Below the pieces are notes generated by a model. The model was not told the DNA's origin. It did not search any database and saw only the letters and a program-made list of their open reading frames with translations. Source: Schizophyllum amplum (lineage: Eukaryota > Basidiomycota > Agaricomycetes > Agaricales > Schizophyllaceae). Taken from it: a stretch of 64,000 nucleotides of DNA. The stretch spans positions 1 through 64,000 of the forward strand of contig VDMD01000038.1 in assembly GCA_007026445.1 (NCBI GenBank), written 5' to 3'. Made by a program: the position numbers and the translations under genes. How positions within the stretch are numbered: position 1 is the first letter of the stretch; every line of letters starts with the position of its first letter. Below are positions 33,023 through 44,110 of the stretch, piece after piece.

Positions 33023-33180
33023 CGGCGCGTGAAAGCTATCGCTCGACAGCCTTTCTGAGTCTCTTTGACTTCGTCGATTCTTTGACTGCTGTATCGCGAG
33101 TATCAATATGTTTGGGTGTTCGCTTTTCCCCAGTGAACTCTTGCATACTTTAGCTGACGCTACCAGCAGCGCACGACGCA

Positions 33181-34707
33181 ATGTCGCCCAGTGATCCGCT
33201 GACGAGCGCGGTCGCCACAGACACGACTTTACGCAGCGCGGCCTTGGTTCCAGTCACTGAACAACCCTCGACCGGCGAAGGATCTTCATTGCCGCCCGAA
33301 CTACGGATCGATGATGTCGATCGACTGAGCGCGCTACACCGGCGGCTTGTAGCCGAAATACAGCTTGAGCGCGCGGCGCCTGTGCGCAGGCTCCCCGCAG
33401 AACTGCTCTCGGAGATCTTCATCTACCTCGCAGAGTCGGACCTTCGGGGTTACAGGTCAGCGAAGGAGGGCAAAAGCTACGCCGTGCAACTCATCGCTGT
33501 CACCGTCGCGTGCGTCTGCGTCTCGTGGCGCGCCGTCGTACTCGGTACACCGCGACTCTGGTCTCGCATCACCGTCGACGAACAGACCCGGCACCTTGAC
33601 GTGTATGTCCGTACCTGTATCACGCGCTCCGGCCAACATGAGCTGGAGATCACATGCACGGCGTCAAGGCATCTGCCTGCAGTGCTTTCACATATTCTCC
33701 CTCATGCACGACGATGGCGATCGATAACCTTCTGTGGTGTTCTCAACGACTACTGCTCAATCCCGCAGCGACACTGTTTCGCCCGACTGCGGGACGCCGA
33801 TCTCTCGATCGACTGTTTGTTCGACGGCGAGGCAGGCGCCTTCGACTTCCTCGCCGATGCACCGCTGTTGCAGCAGATGAAGATCACCGCAACTGGCTCG
33901 TCAGACGATCACCCGATCAATCTCCCCTCATCGTGGCGGCTGACGAGCTTGCATCTCGACCTGGACGAGATACGCTGCGTGAGGCCGCTCGTTGCCACGA
34001 TTGCTCAATACCACGCAACTCTTGAGACTTTCGTCTGCGAGTTCATCTACCAGTCTCCCTTCTTTCCCTCGGAGGGAGTCATCACTCCCATCCAATTTCC
34101 TGTTCTTGGCAGTCTACAGCTCGGCTTTCACGCGGTCTCGTTGCTCTCGTACCTCGATGCGCCCAGGGTCACCGATATCATCCTCGGTGGTACGGACAAT
34201 CAGAGCGGCGATCCGTACGAGTGCCTGTTAACATTCCTCACGCTTCCCTCGTCGCCTCTCACGCATCTGCGCTGCCTCCGCCTGGTGCAAATCTACCACG
34301 CCTTCGACGAGGAGACAAGCACAGGACTGCTTCGATGCCTGGAGTCGATGGATGAGCTGCAGGAGCTCAGTATCTTGTGCGCCGCCGATCATAGTTTCGC
34401 GTACGGGCTCAATGAGTGGTTGGATGTGGATATGTCAGGCGCCCTCTGGGACGGCCTCACGGTGCGCGAAGGAAACCGACCAATCCTTCCGAACATGTGT
34501 GCGCTCGAACTGCATCTCGGCACAGTTCACCTCACGGACCAGGAGCGTAGAGACCAGCGTATTGACCTCGCTATAATGCTTCAGTCGCGACAGAGGGCAC
34601 GCATCATAGAAGGGAGGAATGTGGTCGCTCTGGAACGAGTTGAAGTTGAGTCCGAGACTATGGCTGATTTGTTCGAATTCGCTGAAGCATTCTATACCGC
34701 GGCTTGA
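33181..34707 (+). CDS. F-box/leucine-rich protein, intact, single exon (508 aa)
   Basis: One uninterrupted frame from ATG 33181. The F-box begins near residue 65 (VRRLPAELLSEIFIYLAE), followed by a CVCVSWRAVVLGTPRLW block usual in basidiomycete F-box proteins. Leucine-rich stretches run to the C-terminus. By family knowledge F-box proteins link Skp1/cullin ubiquitin ligases to substrates, and these fungal families are large and variable. It belongs to a different subgroup from the F-box copies at 44-61 kb. It starts about 30 bp after the right duplication arm, so its promoter may lie in duplicated DNA. Confidence 0.85.
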   Translation: MSPSDPLTSAVATDTTLRSAALVPVTEQPSTGEGSSLPPELRIDDVDRLSALHRRLVAEIQLERAAPVRRLPAELLSEIFIYLAESDLRGYRSAKEGKSYAVQLIAVTVACVCVSWRAVVLGTPRLWSRITVDEQTRHLDVYVRTCITRSGQHELEITCTASRHLPAVLSHILPHARRWRSITFCGVLNDYCSIPQRHCFARLRDADLSIDCLFDGEAGAFDFLADAPLLQQMKITATGSSDDHPINLPSSWRLTSLHLDLDEIRCVRPLVATIAQYHATLETFVCEFIYQSPFFPSEGVITPIQFPVLGSLQLGFHAVSLLSYLDAPRVTDIILGGTDNQSGDPYECLLTFLTLPSSPLTHLRCLRLVQIYHAFDEETSTGLLRCLESMDELQELSILCAADHSFAYGLNEWLDVDMSGALWDGLTVREGNRPILPNMCALELHLGTVHLTDQERRDQRIDLAIMLQSRQRARIIEGRNVVALERVEVESETMADLFEFAEAFYTAA

Positions 34708-36363
34708 GAGCGTGCACTGTACGATATCATTGCAGGCATCGACGGTGGAATAGAACATGATCGACGAACAATGGACCATTTTTGTTTGGCTCCATTTGGA
34801 GTTTGATCCGGCGATTACTAGATTTAGTCAGGTGATTGTTCTCTTGCGTCTTCCCGTGATGCTGCTGCTCCTTTGGTCGCGCTTCCCTTGCGCCCCTTCA
34901 GTATCGCGCCTCGAGTTGTGACAACGGATCGCATGACATTCTTCTCACCATGTGTGTCAAAGGCTCGAAGCCAGTCCTCGAAGTCCTCAGACGCGCCGCG
35001 CCGCGTTCCGCAACTTGTGCAAGCTCGTCCGAGACCCAGCTCTCGATCTCATACAACGAAAGACACAATTTTCAGGCGCAGGAAGCGGATATGAGAGTCG
35101 GAGCGGATGCTTTCTGCTTTTCCGATGTGCGCGTGCCGCGGCGAGTCCGCCTTTGCGATCGGCGTTCCGTCAGTCGGACAGTGGCGCCCAACGTTGATAC
35201 CAGGATGAATTCACCATCAAAGAGGTGCGCTATACGCTTCATCTGGTCTTGAGCTTGTGTCTGACGTGTAATCAGCAGAGCATGAGAGCTTAAAGTCTTC
35301 GACTCTCCTTAACGAGTGTCCTTTGTTGTCGGTGTTCCCTCTGTACGCCCTTTTCTCGATGCGGAGACGCCATTTCTCTCACTTCAAGATAAGATTACCC
35401 TTCTTTCCCAAGTGCTGACGCGCACGTCTCCGAGGGTCAGTCGATACGACATCATGGCTTTGGGAGCGCGAGCGGGTTCGCTACGCCAGATGGTGCAGCC
35501 TCATGCAGGGAAAACGTGCGTCCTCATGTTCTGCGCTTTTATCCCACTCTAATCACGATTTGCAGTTCTCAGACGATTCTGCGATACCTCAGGCAAGGTC
35601 ATTACGGCCTTTGCCTGCTCGCCTCACGCTCGCGCGTACGACCGTGTTCCCCGCGCAGCCGCTGATGGCTGGCACGCCGGCTTCGAGTTTTCCACGTCAA
35701 TACGCCCAGTTTCGCTGCAAGTCCACCTATGACCGTCTTTCTCTGACGCTGCCATCGTCAGCAACATCAACCACGCGCGCAAGGAGTCCTGCATACGTGC
35801 GCTCTATCCTCTTCACCTGTTGCATTCTCTGACCTCAATAGGCAGTCTCCCACTCGCCGCCACTGCAGCTCGTACTGGCTGGAATGTTACTTCCTTGGTC
35901 ATGGCAAGGCCCTGGCTATCCATCAAGCCTGGCTGCGACCGCCTTGCCTCGAAATTGCACTCAACATCTTGACCATCATCCTGCCGTCCCCACAAGCACG
36001 TCCTCGCGCCAAACACGATCACGGCTTCGCGCTCTTCATGACCGCGTCTCATGCACGTCACACCACGTACACGCGATTCTCTTCGCCGCGCCCTACCCAT
36101 CAATCCTCTCGCTCACTCATGTTCGTATGTGATCTCCTCATCGACAATCGGAGGCGCACGGGGAGGAACTCTGCGAGCGCATGGGTAGGCAATGCTGAAT
36201 TTCGCGTCGGTTGAAAAGGTGGCGTAGCGCGAGATTCAAAAGTCAGCCCCTATTCCTTCGAGTCGATGACACGGCCTGACGACTTTCATCAGCGCGTGTG
36301 CGTGACTGCGATGTTGCCTCACTGAAACTCAACCCGCGTCGCTCAATTTCTCTGCATCAACGC
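34708..36363. other. intergenic, weak coding hints only
   Basis: A possible spliced mini-frame begins at ATG 35454, with a good donor and acceptor (GTGCGT near 35515 to TTTGCAG near 35563), but it ends after about 55 codons and has no recognisable similarity. Nothing else stands out. Confidence 0.35.
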
Positions 36364-36867
36364 ATGTCTTTGCTTCCTTCGCCTCTCTCGACCGTGCCCT
36401 ACAAGAATCATTCTCGTCGTTTCCCTTACAGTGCTCGCTCGCATCGTTGCCGCACATCGGTCGTCGCGTCTCACCGACGATATCAGCCTCGTAGACCATT
36501 CGAGGAACGGAACTTCGTGCACAGCGATCGCGGTTCGCCGTCGACTACAAGCTGTGTAAATGTCTCGGAACCTGTACCGGAAACTTCGGTCGTCGAACCT
36601 TCGCGGCCGGCTAACATCCCGAATTTCGATCAGTTCGACTACCGCGAGCAGTTCCCCGCCGACGAGATGATCCAGATAGTTCAACATTGGCTTGCGCAGC
36701 GTCGCCGCGGCGTTTCCAACGCGACTCGCGAACTCATAGCGGCCACATATCGACTGGGAGTACCTTTCTCGACAGCATACACGCTGCTTCCGTCGCTGGG
36801 TTTCGCGGACCATACCTCGGTTGAACAATCAGGAAGGCCTTCAACAGAGACTCGACGGTGGCCTTAG
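36364..36867 (+). CDS. hypothetical protein, possible single exon (167 aa)
   Basis: An ATG-started frame of 167 codons. The first half is Arg/Ser-rich and not protein-like. The second half, after PANIPNFDQFDYREQFP, reads as plausible helices (DEMIQIVQHWLAQRRRG, RELIAATYRLGVPFSTAY). I do not recognise a domain, and further exons up to about 37181 are possible. It could be a real basidiomycete-specific gene or a relic. Confidence 0.3.
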   Translation: MSLLPSPLSTVPYKNHSRRFPYSARSHRCRTSVVASHRRYQPRRPFEERNFVHSDRGSPSTTSCVNVSEPVPETSVVEPSRPANIPNFDQFDYREQFPADEMIQIVQHWLAQRRRGVSNATRELIAATYRLGVPFSTAYTLLPSLGFADHTSVEQSGRPSTETRRWP

Positions 36868-37436
36868 TGGCTCCCGCGGTATGCACCCATGCCCTTCCGT
36901 TACTGCTCGCTGACTTTGCGCCAGTGGTTCTCGCCTCCGAACTCTGTCAGCGAGTCGAAGGCTGCAAGCCGCGGGCGCATACGCGCTTCCTCGACAATGT
37001 CATACGTGCTCCTCGACGGTGCCGCACGCTACCATGCGAGGTTGTACGGGTCAAGGGTGAAGCATCTCGCTCGCGATCGCTTTCGAGATCATGTATGTCC
37101 GGAATGGACGATATTGTCCGGCGGATGCTTGAGGCAGTGACGACTAATACGTGGCTGGACGAGGGTTGGACAAGGGAATGATGGCTGGGATGCTTATAAG
37201 GATGTGTAGCAGTTGGGGCAGGCGGCTGAATTGAGTACAATGAAAAAGAGCTGGCAGTGTACCGAAGGGAGAGGGAGCAAACCCTGTCGACTCTGCCAAG
37301 ACGACCGCCAACTAGAAGGCGGGCGGGGATGAGGTGGCGTCTGGGTGGCGTTTACCGGACCGTAATCAATTGAGATCTGATATTCTCGGACAAGCGGGCA
37401 TGACAGAACGTCACCTTCTTCTTATCAACGTTCATC
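36868..37436. other. intergenic, nothing definable
   Basis: Short open frames only. The stretch contains the upstream region of the gene starting at 37437. Confidence 0.35.
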
Positions 37437-38729
37437 ATGTCTAACGCCCCCGACGACGAGACCGCTGCCAGATGGGTGGCCTTGATGCGCCAACGGACGA
37501 TCTCACCGAGGGAGCTGCTGGACGCAGGCCCTGACTTCCACTCCTGGCTCTGGGACTCCTTTGGCGCCGAAAACGCAAAGGAGACGCTCCTAGCGAAGAT
37601 GGAGACCCAACCAGGTCAGACAGCGGCATCCTCGCCCACGCCTGACTCTGAAGGTAGGCTTCGGCCGACGGAATCTGCTCCTTGTCTGTTCGTTGATAGA
37701 GGACAGGACGAGAGGCGCGTACGCGTGACGTGAAGCGAAGTTCAGGCGCCTTGGAACTTGGCGACGTGAGTGTCAGACGCGTAGTGCGAAAGGAAACTTA
37801 CCCACATCTGCCATAGGTTGAACCTGAGCCTCGACTCCCAACGCCGGGCGCAGAAATGAATCCCAGTTCTGGGGCGATCGACTCCTCCGGCGATCGTGTG
37901 CTTGAATATCGGCTGTCCAGTGATTCGGCTACGCTGGAGAGGTGAGTGGCTGGATAGGCGCCGGGTACATTGCAGCTGATATTGGTGCCAGGTCGGATGG
38001 GCCTGCGCAAGCCGCCTTGCCTGGACCGAGCGCTACTCGTGAGCGTAGTCATGAGGGCGAACAAAAGGACAAAGGCAAGGCCCCGGAGGTGGCGAGCGAG
38101 GTGAGCAGCACTGCCAGATCGGTTGATTCTCCGCTAACACCTGACAGCGATGCCAAGGATGCATCGACAAGAACATCCCCTGCACGACGAAGAACAGCAT
38201 CAAGCGGAAGAGATCGTCTCTTGCCTGCAAGGAGTGCAGCGTCAAGAAGCAGAAGTGTGTGAGATGGGACGCATCTGTGGCCGATGACGACGACTCGTCC
38301 CGCAAGCAGACGAATAAGGAGGGGAGCGGCGTAGGCGCCAGGAAGGACGTCACTGACCTTGTTCACGCTCGCCGCAAGCAACACCCATGGGGGCCTGCTA
38401 GCGTACAGGCGGCCACCAGGGAAGGACGGGCGACAGTCGCCGCAGCTGTTGGACTCAAGAGAACTGGCAGCGACTCGGACGCATCTGTTGCAGCAGAAAT
38501 TGCGCAGCTCACCGCCGTCATCAAGGACTGCGCCGGCGCGTGGAGTGGCATCTTTGATAGGCTTGCGGATGCGATCTATGGTCTGACCCTGCAAACCATG
38601 AACGCTTCACACGAGAGCATGCAACGGGGACAGCAGGCACGGCGCAAGAGACCGGGCAATCCGCTCATTGAGGTACGGAAGAAAAGAAAGCTGGCGGAAG
38701 CAGAGGGCAGTGCGAAGGGCAAGAAGTGA
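37437..38729 (+). CDS. protein with two CX2CX6C clusters, basidiomycete type (363 aa)
   Basis: Exons: 37437-37653, 37707-37765, 37817-37941, 37992-38100, 38148-38729; phases agree across all four introns. The N-terminal part (ARWVALMRQRTISPRELLDA) is helical, followed by a disordered acidic linker. The last exon opens with RCQGCIDKNIPC and, after a basic spacer, CKECSVKKQKC. These two CX2CX6C half-sites together look like the paired cysteine clusters common in agaricomycete proteins and reminiscent of Zn2Cys6 DNA-binding domains. The C-terminus is highly basic (ARRKRPG, KKRKLAEAEG), fitting a nuclear role. DNA binding is an inference. The frame and splice evidence for the last exon is strong, that for exon 2 moderate. 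Confidence 0.72.
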
Positions 38730-41650
38730 TGTTCGTATATGGACCGATTGTCATATAGCTCGAATGTAGCATTGGAAGAACTTCGTACGCGAGGAGCGTA
38801 CTGTATCTTGATTCTTGGAATACTTATCACAATCATCTGTACTTCTGGATGCGTCAATAAAGCGCACCGTCGAGTCTAAGATGAGACGCGACAAGACGAG
38901 GAAACTCAGAACTCACAATTGACACCACGACGGCATGAGCTTTCAACGGGACGCGCTGCGGATACGCAACGCAACTGCCGACGCACACGTCGCAGACCGC
39001 CAACGAAACGAATGCTAGTCGGCACTTACACGGACAAGTCGTCTGTCGCGGCGAACATGTGCAATATCCCGGCTGGCGTGTGCAGGCGCGGCGCGCCACC
39101 GTTCGCGATGTACTACACGTTTCGCGATCGGCCACCGTCGAAAAAGAGCGCGGTCGAAAGAACGAGGGGATAGAGGACAAGGCGCGCTGTCGGCGCGAGG
39201 ATGAGATGCACCACAGACGTCAGACGCGCCGAGATGCGCCATAGACGTCACTTGAAAGCGCCGTCGACCTGACGATGATGCGACGCGCCATTGTTACCGC
39301 AGTGAGGCGAGCCGTCAACGTGCTGAGTCAGAATGCTTTTGCTGCGACAGTTCAACGCCGCGCCAATAATGCGTGAGCAGGACACGCACTGGATTAAGTT
39401 GCCGCGACAAGGCGACCCCGTCGATGCCGAAGGCGAGACATGTCACAAGACGACCTGAGGACGCACGGTCTACATATGAGGACGTATGATCAACGTGGTA
39501 AGGAATCCGACTCCTAGCGCGACCGTGACACGAGATTCCATCTACGCGACAGCGAGCCGCGCTACCGAAGGAATGGTGCAGGATGCGCCACCAACACGAG
39601 CATGCGACGCGCACCGTCAACGTACTCCACGCACGGTGGTCGTTGACGTACGAGCGACTCGAACGTGAGGTAGACGGATCCATCCAGTCGCAGACAGGCC
39701 CTTCGATTCAACAGTCTGCCGCCAAGCCACCACGGACCAGGCATCTGTCGCGATGAGGACGTGCAGTTGCTCGACATACGCAAGTGCGGTAGAGGGTGGC
39801 GTGCGCTGTGGATGGCGGTAGACGCGGTGACGACGGAGGCTCGGGGAAAAGGCTGACCGTCCGCATCGGTCCAGAACGACTTCTCCAGCAACGCCGTGGT
39901 GTAGTACGGTAGGCGTCAACGTCGTTCGTTGCGGAAGGCGATATCCTCTGTCGGCGAAAGCGACCGAACTGTGTCGAGGGCGACGTGGGCACCCGTTGAG
40001 GGCGTAGACAAGCATCGGGGGCGACGTGGACGGTCGTCGGCGATGACATCGGTCCTCCATCGTCGACTCCAGTTGCACGGCCCTCGTCGTTGGGAGAGAT
40101 CAATAATCAACGACGCGGAGGATGCGCGAGCGGTGGCGCAGTCGCGCTAAAGCCGGGTCCTCGCACGAACTTGAAGCGATGCCGGTGCATGATACATAAG
40201 GAGGCGGTGAACCAGATCAGCGGCAAATATGGGATAATCGTGATGTTGACTGGGACGTGTACGGCTTCGCGAGCGCGTCGCGCACCGGCTTGACGGAGAC
40301 ATCGTCGCCTCTGAAGTGCAGCTGGAGTCAGAAATAAGTTCTATACATTTGTAAGAATGATTCGCAAATGCATGTACCATGATAACGACTTCAATGACGT
40401 GCTTGCGCTTTCCGTCGCCGCAGTATCTTACCTCAGGGCTCGCGGTGACGGCGGCCGCTTGACCGACATCTCGAGATCGTGAGTCGTACAGGTGCGCTTG
40501 GGGGAGAGACATGCCGAACTTGAGTGCAATGAGAGACAGTGACGATTCACGAATCGTGGAGATGACGGTACTCCTTTCATGCGGGGGCGAAGAAAGCTTG
40601 AGCCTGTGACAGAGCTAAACGCTGGAGACGACCATTTGCTTCATCCAGAGCGCTCTTCCAAGGACGTGGTCGTACTCGCAGACGAAGGGAGGCGAAGCTC
40701 GTGTGAAAGGTCTCCGCTCGCGCCTCATCGCGCGGCGGCTGGAAGACGGATGGCTGAGTCGGGCAAGCGCTAGAGGCTGTCGTAGAACAACATTGAACGA
40801 CAGATGTTGCTAGAGGAAAGATGCACACGCACCTACATCATCTGCCTTTCTCAGTCCACTGCTTTCGATGTCGCGGGCGAGTTCGGAATCACGAGTCATA
40901 TGACCGAACATAGTGGCGAGTACAGGACTTACTATCCCTGTGCTGTCGTTCAACGTAGAGCCAGAAAGGTCGGAGGACGAAGTGAGAAGCAAGCCACATG
41001 ACATTCATGAAGGCAGGACAACAAGAGCAGCCTTTGTTTGCTCTTGCTTGGTACATTCCTCATTCGGTCAGCTCTTTGTCCCGACGTCACGGTCTTCCTT
41101 GTCGACCTTCAGCTTCAGCGCTCTGCTTCCCCGCCAGGGAGTGGTTCAACATCTTCGCTACCCCATAGATGGACGTCAGGACCACAAGTTGTATACTTGC
41201 GCGCTGAGTCTCGTGCTGTATAAAACGTGCGTGACGTCGCAGACTCATGAGAGCGCCAAAGAGAACGAGTTTCTCCGGGTCTCACAAATGGCGCTGGATT
41301 GCAAGATGGTCCGTCGGTTGTACAAGCCCAAGAATATGTCAAGAAATTACAAGCGAACCCAAACAGGCTCAGACCGCTTCCCGCACCGTCTCGTCGGCTC
41401 CTATCATGTCCCATGGAGAGCGCCTCATATGAGGTACTTACGTGCTCTCCCCATTGTTCTTCGTGAAATACCCTCCTCGCGCTTTACCACATCCCTCTCG
41501 CACATAGCAAGCTCACGCGCACGCCCTAGCAAGCTCACCTCTCGCGCCAGAGATCGTGACTCTCTGGATAGCGCGATCTGTGCACTTAGCCCGCTTCGTA
41601 GCCTCACTCTTCACACACAAGGTTCGCAGTCGAAAGGCGACGCGGGATTG
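38730..41650. other. 3-kb gene-poor region
   Basis: From about 39180 to 40100 the DNA has degenerate GACGCGCC and CGTCGACG-like units and no protein-like frame. A 291-codon open frame at 40913-41788 begins with GTG, not ATG, and its translation is Arg/Ser-rich with no recognisable fold, so I do not call it a gene. Confidence 0.45.
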
Positions 41651-41656
41651 GGTCAC

Positions 41657-41898
41657 GTGCGCGGCGGGTGCCAAACCGCTACCCCGCCGCGCACGAGCGT
41701 CCCAAGCACCGGCGCGCTCCGAGCTAGGAGGGATGCGGACGAGGCGAGAACCCCCAGCACGCGCCCTCCTAGCCGGAAAGGACCCTGACCATTGAAGGTA
41801 GGCCAGTGGGTAAAACCTCAGGTCCGAAGACCCCTGCAGAGGTATCAGGTTCGGTTGCCCCTAGCCTGATAACACTCCCCACTGACCGGGTCGTCAGT
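41657..41898. other. cluster of perfect stem-loops, possible structured RNA or foldback
   Basis: There are several perfect stems in 240 bp. A 12-bp stem GTGCGCGGCGGG pairs with 41683-41694. A 10-bp stem GCTAGGAGGG (41723-41732) pairs with 41764-41773. A 7-bp closing stem CAGTGGG (41804-41810) pairs with CCCACTG (41878-41884) and encloses GGTC-CGAA-GACC at 41821-41832. A 6-bp stem ACTGAC / GTCAGT spans 41881-41898. No tRNA, snoRNA or riboswitch class is recognised. Confidence 0.4.
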
Positions 41899-42224
41899 GA
41901 TATATTGCGTGTAGACTACATACAACTGGTTGCCGGTGATTGGACCAACGAGAAGACGAGAAACAAAGCAGACACCACCTGGGCTACAAACATAGCCCTT
42001 GGGTGGTTTGCCAAACAACGAAGAGTCTGGAAAGATAATAAGCATCAGACTCGAAAAAGAGGGAGCGGAGGGTGGGGAAAAGAAAAGAAGGCGGCGGCGC
42101 TGGCATTGGCGCGACGCGACGCTGCCAGCGACGATGACGGGCAGAGGCAAGGAGGGACCGCTCGGCCCGGGTGCTCCTGCATGTGCACAGACCTATTCTG
42201 TGACACCGCTCGTGCCTCGCTATG

Positions 42225-43823
42225 TCACAGATTGTCAACCTCTTTGCGTGTGCGAACATCCTCCTCGCGAGCCTCCAGCTCTTGCACTCGATTAACGAGC
42301 TCGTAGATGCGTGTCTTCGCTGTGTCCGCCTCACTAGTGGCGACTCGCGCAAGGTCCTGAGCCGTGCGCTCCTTATCCTGTGCTACAGGCGCCACGTCCT
42401 TCGCAAGCTTCAGCGCCATCTGTGCTGCCTGCGTGTCTTCCTGCGCAGCGCGCACTGCACTCAGTGCGTCGTCCCTTTCGCCACGTGCCAGACGCATCTG
42501 ACTCTGCGTAGCCTCGGTGACCTGTTTAGCAAGGACAGCGTACTCGTAACGTTTCTCCGACTTCGCTATGGCGGCGGCAGCGTTCTGCTGCGCGAGCATC
42601 GCTTGGTTCTCCGCCTCTTTGGCTCGCTTTTCCGCCTCGAAAGCCCTCTTTTGAGTATCAGCGATCTTCACTTCTGCAGATTCTGGGTGAGTACTCAACG
42701 CATTGCATGTCACTATCGCTTTTGCGTATCCTGAGAGCGCCTTATCTGCAGCCTGGCCCTTGCTCGTCAGTCGGAACCTGGGATCACGTCGCTCCTTCAT
42801 CCGCACTTACTTCTTTCTCAGCAACCCTGGCCTTCTTCTCGACATCAGCTGCTTTCTTCGTAGCGGAGTCCTGGGCGCGCCGCTCCGCCGCATGCGTCCG
42901 CGCCTGTGCTGCCGCGGCAGCGTACCTTGCATCCTCTGCAAGCTTCTGTGCGTCCAACGCCGCCTTCCTGGCGATATCAGTCTCGGTCTGAGCCGCCTGC
43001 ACGCGTGTATCCGCATCCGCGCGTATCTGGATGACCTTGTCTACCGCTTCCGCTCGGGCCTGCTCGACAAGGCTCGTCGCCTCCGCGCGTATATCCGCGA
43101 GTGTCTGATCATCATTCAGATGTACACTTGCGGCTATGAAAGACAAACTCTCACCTCTTCGGCAGTTCTGCTGGTCTCGCCGACGGGCGTGTGGGGGTTC
43201 AGGTCCACGATCGGCGCGTCCTCGACCTCGTTCTTGACTCCATCCGGCGCCTCTACATTTGCGCTTGACGGAGCATCCAAAACTACCCGTCCTCGGCTGC
43301 GAGGTCGTCAGTCATCATATGCATAGACAGGATGTGCCGCGACGCACTTCGTGTCCGATGCCGAGTCTGTCGGGTTTGAGCTACCGCGGTGTCCCAACGT
43401 ATACAGCGCCTCCTTCAGCACGGCGATCTCGCGTTCCATCAACTTGATTTCGCTCTGTGTCGCCTGCAGCTCCTGCTCCGCGTGTGCCACGTCGTCTGCA
43501 CAGGCTTTGCTTTTGTCGCCGTGTTTCTTCTGACTACACGCAGACTGATCAGTACTGAATCCAGATCCATAATCTCAACGAGCGTACTACCTGGCCCTTC
43601 TTTTCGCCCTTTCTTTACGCTTCCTAGCGTCTGCCGCAGACTCTCCTTCTCGCATGTCGTCCCCCAGATCGTCGTCCAACGAACGTATCCTCTCGACAAC
43701 CCCTTCGAGTCGCTTGCGCTTGCCGAGGCCAGCTCCAGACTCATCGTCGGGGCTATCTTCATAGACGGGCTCGAAAGTCGTTTGTAAGAAGCGGAGCGCA
43801 CGACCCGGTCGACGGTCGCCCAT
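42225..43823 (-). CDS. alanine-rich coiled-coil protein, function unknown (462 aa)
   Basis: Exons: 43823-43591, 43533-43348, 43296-43155, 43104-42811, 42758-42225, joined by introns of 50-57 nt with consistent phases. The N-terminus (MGDRRPGRALRFLQTTFEPV) is followed by an acidic region and a basic patch (ARKRKERAKR), a predicted helix with leucine/isoleucine spacing, an acidic linker, and then about 280 residues of Ala/Glu/Lys/Arg-rich heptad-like sequence (for example ADVEKKARVAEKE). This is typical of a long coiled-coil rod. I recognise no motor, membrane or enzymatic domain. Structural or scaffold roles are likely but unproven. Composition bias makes remote homology hard to judge. Confidence 0.7.
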
Positions 43824-44110
43824 GGCTGTCAGCGTCTAACGCAGGCGCGCTGGCTATGGCGCACGTGTGCGTAACTCTTGATGGGCATGATATGAATGAT
43901 TGACCTTGTTCCCCATCAGGCTTTGTCTTTGTTCTCGGTCGACGCGAGAACATTATACCTGAACAAAGGAGAGAAAAGGACGATGGAGAAAGAGCTAGAC
44001 TGTAAACACGCAGATGAATTGGCACAAGGGGCAAGAAGCGCATAAACCGATGATTGACTCGGAGCTATCGTGAGAATGGATATGATTGACCGCCCTCTCG
44101 AAGAACGCGG

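Larger units (their letters stand above)
30950..33150. repeat. right arm of the 2.2-kb inverted duplication
   Basis: Inverse-oriented match to 20930-23160. It includes the intact GcvT gene and ends just before the F-box gene at 33181, so the duplication boundary lies close to that gene's start. Confidence 0.88.

Noticed and set aside
34873..35832. Several short forward frames after the first F-box gene as exons of one gene
   Set aside because: Only one plausible splice pair was found and the joined product is short and unlike known proteins, so I left it as intergenic.
40913..41788. Forward open frame of 291 codons
   Set aside because: It starts with GTG rather than ATG, its composition is Arg/Ser-rich, and it runs through perfect stem-loops at its 3' end. 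It is more likely chance.
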